A DNA stretch of 64,000 bases from Yoonia maricola (GTDB lineage Bacteria; Pseudomonadota; Alphaproteobacteria; Rhodobacterales; Rhodobacteraceae), in the NCBI RefSeq assembly GCF_002797915.1, contig NZ_PGTY01000002.1, positions 124,001-188,000 on the forward strand, given 5' to 3'. Within the stretch, counting starts at the first letter, position 1, and every line of letters starts with the position of its first letter. Positions 51,444 through 60,265 of the stretch are shown in pieces. The notes beneath the pieces were generated by a model, which was given only the letters and a program-made list of their open reading frames with translations, was not told where the DNA came from and ran no database searches. Position numbers and translations under genes: made by a program.

Positions 51444-51902
51444 ATGTCTCAGCTTGAACAACAAATGCGTCATCGGGACAAAGAAATGGTCCCTCGGTTT
51501 CTGGTACAGGCGATGTTTGCCTTGATGGCGGCCAGCCTTGCCATCGTGGCCTATGCGCAATGGTTTGATGTACCAAACCGCGGTGTGCTGGTCGAAGCAC
51601 CTATCGTGCAATCGCTTGATATTGTGATGGAGGGTGACCGGAGCGGCATTTACGAGGTCCGCACCATCGATGGCACACTTATCGCATCATCATCGGATGA
51701 AAAGAGCGGTTTTTTAGGTGTGATGGGACGCGTGATCGACCGCGAGCGCTTCAAGAACGATGTGACCGGGAACGCCCCGTTTCAGGTGGTCCGTCGCGAG
51801 AACGGGAACATAGCCATCATCGATGACACCACTGATTTACGAGTCGAATTAATCGGATACGGCAAAGACAATGTGGCAGCTTTTGCCAAGCTGCTGGACT
51901 GA
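51444..51902 (+). CDS. puhC: Photosynthetic complex assembly protein PuhC
   Basis: The 152-residue protein has one membrane helix at about residues 18-40 (FLVQAMFALMAASLAIVAYAQ) and a C-terminal region facing the periplasm. It contains the APIVQSLDIVMEGDRSGIYEVRTIDGTLIA block of PuhC. It supports LH1-reaction centre assembly. The gap to the next gene is 49 bp. Confidence 0.88.
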   Translation: MSQLEQQMRHRDKEMVPRFLVQAMFALMAASLAIVAYAQWFDVPNRGVLVEAPIVQSLDIVMEGDRSGIYEVRTIDGTLIASSSDEKSGFLGVMGRVIDRERFKNDVTGNAPFQVVRRENGNIAIIDDTTDLRVELIGYGKDNVAAFAKLLD

Positions 51903-51951
51903 AACCGTGCACGGGTTAGCCGCCCTGCACCTAATGTGAAAGGGAACTCAC

Positions 51952-52248
51952 ATGGGACTATTTTTAAGAGAGAAAGAAACCGCGCCTTGCACGGTCACAA
52001 TCTCGCATCGCTTTGAAGAACTATCGGCGCATGTGCGTCTGGACAATGGTGCAGTGATCCATCCGGGCGACACAGTACAGGTGCAAGGGCCTGAGATCAT
52101 GGCGGCTTTTGGCGAGATGATTGAGGAAAAGCGTACCGCAGTGATCACCCGTGCCAGCAAGATTGAACAGCTTTGGACCCGCGCCACAGGTGACTTGGAG
52201 TTCATGGAGCTGTGCGAATTCTCATTCAGCGAAGAGGTGATGTCATGA
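51952..52248 (+). CDS. Conserved small protein between puhC and acsF, function unknown
   Basis: This is a 98-residue soluble protein of unknown function with Shine-Dalgarno AAAGGGAA before its ATG. It lies in the puhABC-acsF-puhE run and overlaps acsF by 4 bp (ATGA), so it is translated as part of the operon. It has no signal peptide, membrane helix or metal-binding motif. A predicted beta-rich stretch (CTVTISHRFEELSAHVRLDNGAVIHPGDTVQVQG) is followed by helices. Its position is typical of aerobic phototrophs in this group, which suggests a role with AcsF or complex assembly. Confidence 0.85.
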   Translation: MGLFLREKETAPCTVTISHRFEELSAHVRLDNGAVIHPGDTVQVQGPEIMAAFGEMIEEKRTAVITRASKIEQLWTRATGDLEFMELCEFSFSEEVMS

Positions 52249-53363
52249 ACATGCACTCATCCAATGCCGCGACAGCGGAAGAGGCGATTGCCGCGCAAGA
52301 GGCCCTGCCGCCGCTGACCAACGAAGAAGCCACGCAAGTTGCGATGTCGAACACGCTGCTAACGCCACGGTTCTACACCACTGATTTTGATGAGATGGAT
52401 GCAATCGATGTGTCCTCTGTCCGTGATGAATGGGACGTGTTGATTGGCCAGATGAAAGCCGACCCAAACAAGGGCCACTTCAAGAAGAACGAAGATTGGG
52501 ACACCGTCGATTGGGACGGGATGGAGCCGAAGCTGAAGGCGGAGTTTATCGATTTCCTCATTTCCAGCTGTACCGCTGAGTTTTCCGGCTGCGTCCTGTA
52601 CAAGGAAATGAAGCGTCGTGGCTCTAACAAAGACATCACCGAGCTATTCCAACTGATGGCCCGTGATGAGGCCCGCCATGCCGGTTTCATCAACGATGCC
52701 CTGCGCGAAGCGGGCATCGCTGTGAACCTTGGCTTTCTGACGCAGGCCAAGAAGTATACGTACTTCCGGCCTAAGTTCATCTACTACGCGACTTATCTGT
52801 CCGAAAAGATCGGTTATGCGCGCTACATCACGATTTTCCGCCATCTTGAGGCACATCCAGAGCATCGCTTCCATCCGATTTTCAAATGGTTCTGTGAGTG
52901 GTGCAATGATGAGTTTTCGCATGGTGAGGCGTTCGCCCTGCTGTTGAAAACGGATCCCAAGTTGACCCAGACCTGGGCGAACCGGATGTGGATCAAGTTC
53001 TTCCTCACCGCCGTCTTCTCGACCATGTGGGTGCGCGATCACCAGCGGCCTGAATTCCACAAGGCGCTGGGCGTTGATCCCAAGTGGTATGGGCAGGAAG
53101 TATTCCGCAAGACATCCGAGATTTCCAAGCAGGTGTTCCCGATGACGCTGGATATCGACCACCCACGGTGGGAGCCCACGTTGAACCGCATGCAGGACGC
53201 CAACGTGCAGATCGCCGAAGGCCGCAAGCAAGGTGGCGTCGCTGGTTGGGCCAAGCGGATGGTTGGATCGGCGAAGGCGGGTTTTGCCTTTGTGTCATTG
53301 CTTACCATCCCGGTTGAGAAAAACGCAGTACCTGATAGCCCACGTTTGGAGCCAGCTTACTAA
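52245..53363 (+). CDS. acsF: Aerobic Mg-protoporphyrin IX monomethyl ester (oxidative) cyclase AcsF
   Basis: The 372-residue diiron protein has helices bearing Glu112 (TAEFSG) and the E-x-x-H motifs DEARH (Glu142/His145) and CNDEFSHGEAF. This fits the diiron ring-closing oxygenase that makes divinyl-protochlorophyllide using O2. Its presence, with no bchE in the window, marks an oxygen-dependent pathway. It overlaps the upstream 98-residue gene by 4 bp and puhE by one base. The upstream in-frame ATG at 52212 is not used. Confidence 0.95.
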   Translation: MNMHSSNAATAEEAIAAQEALPPLTNEEATQVAMSNTLLTPRFYTTDFDEMDAIDVSSVRDEWDVLIGQMKADPNKGHFKKNEDWDTVDWDGMEPKLKAEFIDFLISSCTAEFSGCVLYKEMKRRGSNKDITELFQLMARDEARHAGFINDALREAGIAVNLGFLTQAKKYTYFRPKFIYYATYLSEKIGYARYITIFRHLEAHPEHRFHPIFKWFCEWCNDEFSHGEAFALLLKTDPKLTQTWANRMWIKFFLTAVFSTMWVRDHQRPEFHKALGVDPKWYGQEVFRKTSEISKQVFPMTLDIDHPRWEPTLNRMQDANVQIAEGRKQGGVAGWAKRMVGSAKAGFAFVSLLTIPVEKNAVPDSPRLEPAY

Positions 53364-54148
53364 TGACCTCGCCCTGGATCGCATCGCTGTTAGCTATTTT
53401 CGTCTGGTGGTTTTCTACCGGCGTGATTTTGGTGGCGGTGCGGCGGGCGGATCGTTTGGGCACGCATGGGATGACGACCTTTATGGGTCTGCCGCTGCTG
53501 GCGCTGGGCGTTTGGGCGGTTGCCGTGTCATTAGGTGATCCCAGTGTCGCTGGGGCCTACATCGGGTTTGGGGGCGCGCTGGCAATTTGGGGTTGGATCG
53601 AACTGGCGTTCTTAGCTGGTGTCATTACCGGCCCGCAGCGCGACGAATGCCCGCCGGGGCTATCTGGTCGTGATCGGTTTTTCCGGGCGTTCTCTACCGT
53701 GGCCTATCACGAATTGGCGCTGACCATGGGCCTTTGGGGTTTGGTCATCGCGTCTGAAGGCGCGCCGAACCGTATTGCTTTGGCAACTTATCTTGTGCTG
53801 TTCCTTGCGCGCATTTCTGCAAAGCTGAACCTGTTTTACGGAGTGCCACGGATCAACACTGAATTCGTGCCGGATAAGTTGGCGCATCTCAAATCATACT
53901 TCCGGCGTGGACCGGTAACACTCGCCTTCCCAGCGGCGATCACCATTTTGACTGCGTTGCTGGCCGTGTGTGCTGAGCGGTTGTGGACCGCCGGTTCAGA
54001 CGTGACCGTTGTGGGCTTTGCACTGTTAACTGCAATGGCAGGACTGGCCCTGCTGGAACACTGGCTGATGGTAGTGCCGCTGCCTGATGCGAAACTCTGG
54101 CGTTGGATGTTGCCCGCGCCCAAAACGATGACCAAAGAAGAAAGATAA
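53363..54148 (+). CDS. puhE: Photosynthetic complex assembly membrane protein PuhE
   Basis: The 261-residue product has about seven membrane helices and the PuhE motifs [31 protein letters not shown] and [31 protein letters not shown]. In Rhodobacter it modulates bacteriochlorophyll formation and complex amounts. It starts within the acsF stop (TAATG) and is followed by hemA after five bases. Confidence 0.9.
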   Translation: MTSPWIASLLAIFVWWFSTGVILVAVRRADRLGTHGMTTFMGLPLLALGVWAVAVSLGDPSVAGAYIGFGGALAIWGWIELAFLAGVITGPQRDECPPGLSGRDRFFRAFSTVAYHELALTMGLWGLVIASEGAPNRIALATYLVLFLARISAKLNLFYGVPRINTEFVPDKLAHLKSYFRRGPVTLAFPAAITILTALLAVCAERLWTAGSDVTVVGFALLTAMAGLALLEHWLMVVPLPDAKLWRWMLPAPKTMTKEER

Positions 54149-54153
54149 CATCA

Positions 54154-55368
54154 ATGGATTTTGACGCTTTATTCAATACCCAGTTGACCCAGTTGAAAGA
54201 CGAAGGAAACTATCGATATTTCGCAGAGCTTGAACGAAAGTGTGGGAAATTCCCACGCGCGGCAAACCACGCCGAAGAAGGCGTGCGCGATGTCACAGTT
54301 TGGTGTTCAAACGACTACCTTGGCATGGGCCAGCATCCCAAGGTTATCGCGGCGATGTGCGAGGCGGTTGAACGCACCGGTACAGGTGCTGGGGGCACGC
54401 GCAACATCTCTGGCACGAACCACGATCACCTGCTGTTGGAGAATGAGTTAGCCGATCTGCATGGCAAAGAGGCGGCGTTGCTTTTCACCTCTGGTTATGT
54501 GTCGAACTGGGCTGCACTTTCGACCTTGGGTAGTCGTTTGGAAAATTGCGTGATCTTGTCCGACGCGGGCAACCATGCATCCATGATCGAAGGTATCCGC
54601 CACAGCCGCGCTGACAAGGTGATCTGGAAGCACAATGATGTGCATGATCTGGAAATGAAGCTGCGCTGCTTACCGGCGGATGTGCCCAAGATCGTGGCCT
54701 TTGAAAGCGTCTATTCCATGGATGGTGACATCGCCCCCATCAAGGAAATCGTCGAAGTTGCCGAGAAATACGGCGCGATGACGTACCTTGATGAAGTGCA
54801 TGCCGTTGGCATGTACGGCCCACGCGGCGGCGGTGTGAGCGAGCGCGAAGGGATCGCTGATCGCATCACGTTGATCGAAGGTACGTTGGGCAAAGCTTAC
54901 GGCGTCGTTGGTGGCTACATCACCGGTTCGGCTGCGCTGTGTGATTTCATCCGCAGTTTCGCGTCCGGTTTCATTTTCACCACGGCCTTGCCGCCAGCGG
55001 TGGCCGCGGCTGCGCGGACGTCCATCGCTTATCTAAAAGAGTCCGAGTTCGAACGCGCCCAGCAAAAGCGTCAAGTCGCACGTATGCGCGCCGCACTCGA
55101 CCGCGAAGGCATCCCGCATATGCAAAACGAAAGTCACATCATTCCGGTAATGATTGGCGATCCGGTGAAGACGCGGATGTTGGCCGATTATTTGATGCGC
55201 GAATGGGACATTTATGTGCAACCGATCAACTACCCGACCGTACCCAAGGGAACAGAGCGGCTGCGGTTCACACCTTCACCGCTGCATACGGATGCTGATA
55301 TTGATCATCTTATCAACGCATTAAAGGTTTTGTGGAGGCAATGTGCCCTCGCTCATGCTGTGGCATAA
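54154..55368 (+). CDS. hemA: 5-aminolevulinate synthase
   Basis: The 404-residue PLP enzyme has the Schiff-base Lys247 in [14 protein letters not shown], the cofactor-binding [15 protein letters not shown] and the substrate region [13 protein letters not shown] condenses glycine and succinyl-CoA, the first committed step to all tetrapyrroles in alphaproteobacteria. Its place in the puh-acsF run links precursor supply to pigment demand. The ATG at 54154 is chosen over an upstream frame overlapping puhE. Confidence 0.96.
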   Translation: MDFDALFNTQLTQLKDEGNYRYFAELERKCGKFPRAANHAEEGVRDVTVWCSNDYLGMGQHPKVIAAMCEAVERTGTGAGGTRNISGTNHDHLLLENELADLHGKEAALLFTSGYVSNWAALSTLGSRLENCVILSDAGNHASMIEGIRHSRADKVIWKHNDVHDLEMKLRCLPADVPKIVAFESVYSMDGDIAPIKEIVEVAEKYGAMTYLDEVHAVGMYGPRGGGVSEREGIADRITLIEGTLGKAYGVVGGYITGSAALCDFIRSFASGFIFTTALPPAVAAAARTSIAYLKESEFERAQQKRQVARMRAALDREGIPHMQNESHIIPVMIGDPVKTRMLADYLMREWDIYVQPINYPTVPKGTERLRFTPSPLHTDADIDHLINALKVLWRQCALAHAVA

Positions 55369-55470
55369 CAATCTTTTACATGTAGGGGTGGACCGACCCG
55401 CCTGTTGCATTACATTCAGCCAACGACTGGGGCAAACGGTCACCGAAACAAGATCGAAGAGGATACGATC

Positions 55471-55914
55471 ATGAAGAAGTTTACAATCGCTGCAGCTTTT
55501 GCTGTTCTTTCTGCACCCGCATTTGCTGACGGGCACGCCGCGACTGTTGGCGACGCCGCCGCAGGTGAAGAACAATTCAACCGCCAATGCGTCGCGTGCC
55601 ACGTTGTTGCAGACGCATCCGGTGAAGTCCTTGCTGGCCGCAATGCGCGCACCGGCCCGAACTTGTATGGCATCGCTGGCCGTCCAATGGGTACTATCGA
55701 AGATTTCCGCTACAGTGACGCAATCATCGAATTGGGTGAAGCTGGAACTGTGTGGACCGAAGAAGCCTTTGTCGGCTACGTGCAGGACCCAACTGGCTGG
55801 TTGCGTGAAACGCTTGATAATCGTCGCGCACGCGGCAAGATGGCCTATCAGGTCCGTCAGGAAGAGCAGGCCTATGACCTATATGCCTATCTCGCCACTT
55901 TCGCGGCAGAGTAA
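55471..55914 (+). CDS. cycA: Cytochrome c2
   Basis: The 147-residue preprotein has a signal peptide (MKKFTIAAAFAVLSAPAFA). The heme-binding C-V-A-C-H lies at residues 40-44, and the axial Met124 is in RGKMAYQV. Cytochrome c2 carries electrons in the periplasm from the bc1 complex to the reaction centre or oxidase. It lies after hemA with a 102-bp gap, as in R. sphaeroides, and ends at a terminator. Confidence 0.93.
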   Translation: MKKFTIAAAFAVLSAPAFADGHAATVGDAAAGEEQFNRQCVACHVVADASGEVLAGRNARTGPNLYGIAGRPMGTIEDFRYSDAIIELGEAGTVWTEEAFVGYVQDPTGWLRETLDNRRARGKMAYQVRQEEQAYDLYAYLATFAAE

Positions 55915-55953
55915 GCAACGTCGCGGGTGAACCGCCGCCTAACTTTGAATTTG

Positions 55954-55983
55954 GGCCGTCAGGGGAAACCTTGGCGGCCTTTT
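55954..55983 (+). terminator. Intrinsic terminator after cycA
   Basis: GGCCGTCAGG and CCTTGGCGGCC form a stem with one bulge and one wobble, loop GGAAA-like, followed by TTTT. It closes the rightward operon and overlaps the end of the convergent bchO. Confidence 0.75.
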
Positions 55984-56827
55984 ACTTCTGTAGAATTGTT
56001 CTTGCCAATTGCGCTGGATCTTCTTCGTGGGCAAGGTGGCCCAGCCCAGATACCTCAGTCAATGTGCTGTGGGGAAGGCATTGCGCCGCGTCCCGGCTGA
56101 CCTGAGGTGGCACTGCCTTGTCAGACAGCCCGGTGATCAGGTGCACAGGTACATCAATCCCACCCAATCGCGCCAGCAATCCGTCCAGCGACCACTGCGC
56201 CATCATCGATAGCGTTGCATCAACATGCCCTCTGTCACGCGCCAGCCTATAATACAGCTCCAAACCATCTTGATCCAGCTTGGACCCGGTGCCTTCAACC
56301 AGATTGCGGACGCTGCTGCGTGTTGTCGTGTTTGCAAAGACACCCGCACTAAAGGGCGTCGCGGCCAGCGCCTTGGCCATCATGGGGAATAGCCAACCGG
56401 CCACACCCTTGAAATTCCCAAGGGCTGCATTGATCCCGACGATCCCTTGACGGGGCTGCATCCCCAATTCCCACATCCGCAACGCGATCGCGACACCTGC
56501 GGAGTGCCCCACAACGATATCAGGCACCCAGCCCTGATTGCGGCAAAGCGCCAGCAGGTCTTCGGACATATGGTCAAGCCCGCAGCGTTGTTGTGCGCCA
56601 AGCTGGGTAAAGCCCTGACCCGGCAGATCAACTGCAACGACATGGTGTGTTTCTGCCAATAAGGGAAACAGCCCGCGAAAGCTTTGTGTGGCACCACCTG
56701 CCCCATGGATCAACAAGATCAGTGGGCCTTCCCCATGTTCCTGAATGTGCCAGCGGTGCGGGCGATGCAGCACGCGCCGCGAATATGCCGTCAGAGGCCA
56801 GTCTTTGGCATCATCCGGCCAGCGCAT
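55982..56827 (-). CDS. bchO: BchO, alpha/beta-hydrolase fold Mg-chelatase accessory protein
   Basis: The 281-residue protein has an alpha/beta hydrolase fold with LIHGAGGATQSFRGLFPLL and VVGHSAGVAIALRMW (nucleophile elbow), and the C-terminal GLGHLAHEEDP His. BchO lies with bchI and bchD in all purple bacteria and is thought to assist Mg-chelatase, with its substrate unproven. It starts at the bchD stop (TAATG overlap). It is the last gene of the bchIDO unit transcribed from crtA's direction. Confidence 0.92.
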   Translation of the reverse strand: MRWPDDAKDWPLTAYSRRVLHRPHRWHIQEHGEGPLILLIHGAGGATQSFRGLFPLLAETHHVVAVDLPGQGFTQLGAQQRCGLDHMSEDLLALCRNQGWVPDIVVGHSAGVAIALRMWELGMQPRQGIVGINAALGNFKGVAGWLFPMMAKALAATPFSAGVFANTTTRSSVRNLVEGTGSKLDQDGLELYYRLARDRGHVDATLSMMAQWSLDGLLARLGGIDVPVHLITGLSDKAVPPQVSRDAAQCLPHSTLTEVSGLGHLAHEEDPAQLARTILQK

Positions 56828-58458
56828 TAATCGCCCAACGCTGTGACGACAGATTTCGACAGGCGTTCAGCGTCGGCGCGAGGAAGCGGTAGATAAGCAG
56901 CGTCCAGCGTCTGGGCCAGATTGCGTAACGCGGGTTCTGGCCGGTTGCCGGTGTCGATGACGATAGTATCGGTGCCATGGGCGCGTAACACGCGGGCGAT
57001 TTGCTGGGCGTCGGTCGCGGCTTGTTTGCGGTCCGCTTTGCCATCAAGCGCGATATTGGCGCGCCCATCTGTCAGGATCGCAATTGTTGGCGTGAGACCG
57101 CGCCGGGTGGCTTGGGTGGCCTGCTCAAAGGCTGTCATCATACCGGCGGCTAATGGTGTGCCACCACCGCCGGGCAGGCCAGCCAAACGCCGCTTGGTTT
57201 GCACAAGCGAGCGTGTGGGTGGCAAGAGGACTTCGGCCTCGGTGCCCCGGAACGCCACCAAAGCAACGTGATCGCGGCGCGCATAGGCTTGGGCGAGCAG
57301 CAACTCAACGGCGCCTTTGGCCTCTGCGAGGCGTGTTAGCGCGGAAGAGCCTGATGCATCGACTGTGAAGATCAGCAGCCTGTCGGATTTTTCTTCAAAC
57401 CGTTTGATGCGGATGTCCGCTGGTCTGATCTGCAAACCCTCACGGCCCGTTGCATTGCGTCTGATCGTTTGCCACGGCGCCGCCGCGCGCAATGTGCCAA
57501 TGATATCAATCCGCGCGCCATCACTGATCCGGCCCGCGCGTGACGGCAGTGGTCTGCCGCGCCTGTTTCCTTTGCGCGCGGCACCCGTTCCGTTCCCGCG
57601 ACCGGCCCGCGCCTTTTGTGCTGTGAGCTGGTTTAAAAGGTTATCGGGCAAAAGGGCGCGGACTGCTTCCAACAGCAACTCATCCGGTAGGTCGAGGCTT
57701 TCTTCTGATCTGTTGTTTTCTATCTGCTCGGGCGGCGGTGCGGGTGGTTCTTCCGCGGTCTGGGGTTCAGGAACCCGTGTCGCCCGATGGGCCAAAGTGA
57801 GGGCGCAGGCGACTTCCAGGTCGTCCGATGTGACCCTTTTGCGATCATTCAAAACGGCATGCGCTCGGGCTGCACGGATTGCAAACAGCGCCGCGCGCAT
57901 GCTGTCGATGCCAAGCTCACCCGCGATGCGGGTGATTTGTTCTGTGACGCCGCGCGGCACCGTGACATCAGCGAGCGCAATCGTGCTTTCAGTTTGAGAC
58001 CATATTTCAGTTGTACCATCCAAACGGCAGTCGGACAGATCAATATGAAACGCCAACCGTTCGGCTAATTTTGGGTTTAGGCATTCGTCATACTCGGCCC
58101 CCTCATCAAGTGCGATCAGTGTGTGGTCATGGCCTTTGTCCAGCGTGACGGCTAGTCGCGCGGCAAGCCCTATCGTTGTGCGTTCTGCCATGGCTAGAAT
58201 CAGTGGGCCGGCTGTTTCCAAAAGCCCGTTTTCCTGCACCAAATGACCGCTGGCCAATGTCGCGGAAAGATCCAGCCCGCCAAATAACGCTTCATCAGAA
58301 ATCGCAGGGTGTAACCGCCGCGCAGTTGGGTCGATCATCGCCGTTAGCCGATCACGCACAGGACCGGAACGCGCACGGATGCAGACCCCGCCTAGCCCCG
58401 CATCAATGCGAAGCAATCGCAACGCAAGCGTTGCGTGGATCCAGCTTTGGTTAGCCAA
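56827..58458 (-). CDS. bchD: Magnesium chelatase subunit BchD
   Basis: The 543-residue product has a degenerate AAA+ N-terminal part, an acidic/proline linker (VPEPQTAEEPPAPPPEQIENNRSE, about residues 250-275) and a C-terminal von Willebrand type A domain. That domain's MIDAS is DASGSSALTR and TDGRAN. BchD binds BchI hexamers and regulates the chelatase. The start is probably TTG at 58458, which overlaps the bchI stop and has GGAAGAAG upstream. No ATG lies near the expected N-terminus. Confidence 0.92.
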   Translation of the reverse strand: MANQSWIHATLALRLLRIDAGLGGVCIRARSGPVRDRLTAMIDPTARRLHPAISDEALFGGLDLSATLASGHLVQENGLLETAGPLILAMAERTTIGLAARLAVTLDKGHDHTLIALDEGAEYDECLNPKLAERLAFHIDLSDCRLDGTTEIWSQTESTIALADVTVPRGVTEQITRIAGELGIDSMRAALFAIRAARAHAVLNDRKRVTSDDLEVACALTLAHRATRVPEPQTAEEPPAPPPEQIENNRSEESLDLPDELLLEAVRALLPDNLLNQLTAQKARAGRGNGTGAARKGNRRGRPLPSRAGRISDGARIDIIGTLRAAAPWQTIRRNATGREGLQIRPADIRIKRFEEKSDRLLIFTVDASGSSALTRLAEAKGAVELLLAQAYARRDHVALVAFRGTEAEVLLPPTRSLVQTKRRLAGLPGGGGTPLAAGMMTAFEQATQATRRGLTPTIAILTDGRANIALDGKADRKQAATDAQQIARVLRAHGTDTIVIDTGNRPEPALRNLAQTLDAAYLPLPRADAERLSKSVVTALGD

Positions 58459-59452
58459 GGACTTCTTCCACTGTGCGGGCGACGCGTGTGCCGCTGCCTG
58501 CCTCATCCAAGGGATCGCGGCGCAGGCGGTGGCGGAGGGCCATCGGTGCAACTGCGCGGACATGGGCGCGGGTGAGCGCGGTGTCATCACGCCAGGCAGC
58601 ATAGGCACGGGCGGCTTTCAACAACGTCAGCTCACCACGCAAACCGTCAGAGCCGAGCGCGAGGCAGAGCTCTGCTACATCAGTGAGCGTCTTTTCAGGC
58701 GTTTTAAGCTTTGTTAGAGACTTTCTTGCCTTCAAGATCCGATCCCGGATCGCTGCATCTTCGGCCTGCCAGCGCAGCATGAAGGCGGCGTTATCATTTT
58801 CGAACGCATCGCGGCGCTTGATCACCTCAACCCGCGTTTCTACCTCTTTGGGCGAAGTGACCTCGACGGACAGACCGAAGCGATCCAACAACTGCGGGCG
58901 CAGTTCGCCTTCCTCTGGGTTGCCGGAGCCGACCAGCACAAAGCGGGCCGGGTGGCGGATGGAAAGACCTTCACGTTCGACCACATTTTCGCCCGACTGG
59001 GCAACGTCAAGCAGTAGATCAACGATATGATCCTCAAGTAAGTTTACTTCGTCGATATAAAGATAGCCGCGGTTCGCGCGGGCCAGCAGGCCGGGCTGAA
59101 ACGCCTTTTCGCCCTTGGTCAAGGCCTTCTCGATGTCCAATGCACCTGTCACCCGATCTTCTGTTGCACCCAAGGGCAGATCGATCACAGGTGTCGGCGC
59201 TTCATGCACACGTTTCGACCCTAATTCAGCCCAATCCGGTACATCCTTGGCCTTGGCGCTGTTGATGGGGCAGCCTTTGACCGCTTTGATCGGCGGCAAC
59301 AAAGCCGCCAGTGCACGTACTGCCGTTGACTTGCCCGTGCCGCGATCACCAAACACCAGAACGCCGCCAATGCTGGCGTCAATCGCGGTGAGGATCATCG
59401 CCTGTTTCATCTCGTCCTGGCCGACGATGGCGGAGAAGGGGAAAGGTTGCAT
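58451..59452 (-). CDS. bchI: Magnesium chelatase ATPase subunit BchI
   Basis: The 333-residue AAA+ ATPase has Walker A GDRGTGKSTAVRALAALLP (residues 35-43 core), Walker B YLYIDEVNLLEDHIVDLLLDVA and sensor/arginine regions FVLVGSGNPEEGELRPQLLDRFGL. It drives Mg2+ insertion with BchD and BchH. It abuts crtA with no gap, so it is co-transcribed with crtA-bchI-bchD-bchO. Confidence 0.97.
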   Translation of the reverse strand: MQPFPFSAIVGQDEMKQAMILTAIDASIGGVLVFGDRGTGKSTAVRALAALLPPIKAVKGCPINSAKAKDVPDWAELGSKRVHEAPTPVIDLPLGATEDRVTGALDIEKALTKGEKAFQPGLLARANRGYLYIDEVNLLEDHIVDLLLDVAQSGENVVEREGLSIRHPARFVLVGSGNPEEGELRPQLLDRFGLSVEVTSPKEVETRVEVIKRRDAFENDNAAFMLRWQAEDAAIRDRILKARKSLTKLKTPEKTLTDVAELCLALGSDGLRGELTLLKAARAYAAWRDDTALTRAHVRAVAPMALRHRLRRDPLDEAGSGTRVARTVEEVLG

Positions 59453-60154
59453 CTAGAGGGCCTCAAGTTTGGCTAAGGGTGAGATGCCGTTCCATGTGCC
59501 GCGGTCGGAATGGACGGCGAAACGGGCGTAGAGTTCTTCGCGAAACCAGCCTTCTTCGCGGACAGCTCGGATAGCGTCGGCGTGCGGACCGGTGCGTGCG
59601 AAACCGGCCATCGCTTTCTCAGATGGCCAGATAGAGAAGGTGACTTGGTGCAGCATGGGCACTTCGCCAATGCCGATCTTGAAGGCGACGTTGGGGTCCT
59701 TACCGATCATCTCGGATATATTTGGCACGCGACCCCAAAAACGGGTCAGGATGCTGGGTTTGATCGTGGCACGCGTCAATGCGGCCAATGGGCCGGTTGT
59801 CTCGGCCTGTGTCGGCTCAAACGGGGCTTGCCCCGCCCATTCACCGCGCGCGGTTTGGGTTTGTAGAAAAACGGTCCAGCTTTCGGCAGCGCGCTTTTGG
59901 TAAGTCGCAAAGATACCGGACTGGGTGCGCTCGCGCGCTGTTTCCGCATCAGGCCAAGTGGCAAGGATCGCATAGACGGCGGTGTTGGGAACGGGCGTGA
60001 ACCCCTCGCCTGTGCCTGAGCCGCACAACTTCCAAAATCCGATATCTGGGGTGCGCGATAGCGGCAATCTGGCCCCGCCCATCATCGTCAACGCCCATGC
60101 ACGGACGAGCGGCCCGGCGAAGCGGAAGAAAGACAGGCTGACAGTTTGCGTCAC
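59453..60154 (-). CDS. crtA: Spheroidene monooxygenase (spheroidenone formation)
   Basis: The 233-residue product has the CrtA features FRFAGPLVRAWALTMMGGARLPL at the N-terminus and WGRVPNISEMIGKDPNVAFKIGIGEVPMLHQVTFSIWPSEKAMAGFA. CrtA oxygenates spheroidene to spheroidenone with O2. The start is GTG at 60154 with a GAGG eight to nine bases upstream; no in-frame ATG fits. It is divergent from crtI over a 111-bp region with PpsR sites and leads into bchI. Confidence 0.93.
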   Translation of the reverse strand: MTQTVSLSFFRFAGPLVRAWALTMMGGARLPLSRTPDIGFWKLCGSGTGEGFTPVPNTAVYAILATWPDAETARERTQSGIFATYQKRAAESWTVFLQTQTARGEWAGQAPFEPTQAETTGPLAALTRATIKPSILTRFWGRVPNISEMIGKDPNVAFKIGIGEVPMLHQVTFSIWPSEKAMAGFARTGPHADAIRAVREEGWFREELYARFAVHSDRGTWNGISPLAKLEAL

Positions 60155-60173
60155 GGTTCTGACCTCATGGTCG

Positions 60174-60191
60174 TGTCAACTTATCCTGACA
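60174..60191. promoter_or_regulatory. PpsR/CrtJ binding site 3 (crtA side)
   Basis: TGTCAACTTATCCTGACA fits TGT-N12-ACA. It lies 20 bp upstream of the crtA GTG, in the shared crtA/crtI control region. Confidence 0.75.
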
Positions 60192-60214
60192 TATCGAGCC
60201 TGACTTGGGAAGAT

Positions 60215-60235
60215 GTTGACATAAGAATTGTCAAC
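60215..60235. repeat. Inverted repeat in the crtA/crtI control region
   Basis: GTTGACA-N7-TGTCAAC is a perfect 7-bp inverted repeat between PpsR sites 3 and 4. The TTGACA hexamers face inward and the arms share the PpsR half-site TGTCAA. Confidence 0.6.
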
Positions 60236-60246
60236 TTGACGTTACA
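60229..60246. promoter_or_regulatory. PpsR/CrtJ binding site 4 (crtI side)
   Basis: TGTCAACTTGACGTTACA fits TGT-N12-ACA and lies 19 bp upstream of the crtI start. Confidence 0.75.
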
Positions 60247-60265
60247 CTACTACTGTGAGGCCATG

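Noticed and set aside
55369..55470. PpsR site upstream of cycA
   Set aside because: Only a TGT-N6-ACA spacing was found, which does not fit TGT-N12-ACA.
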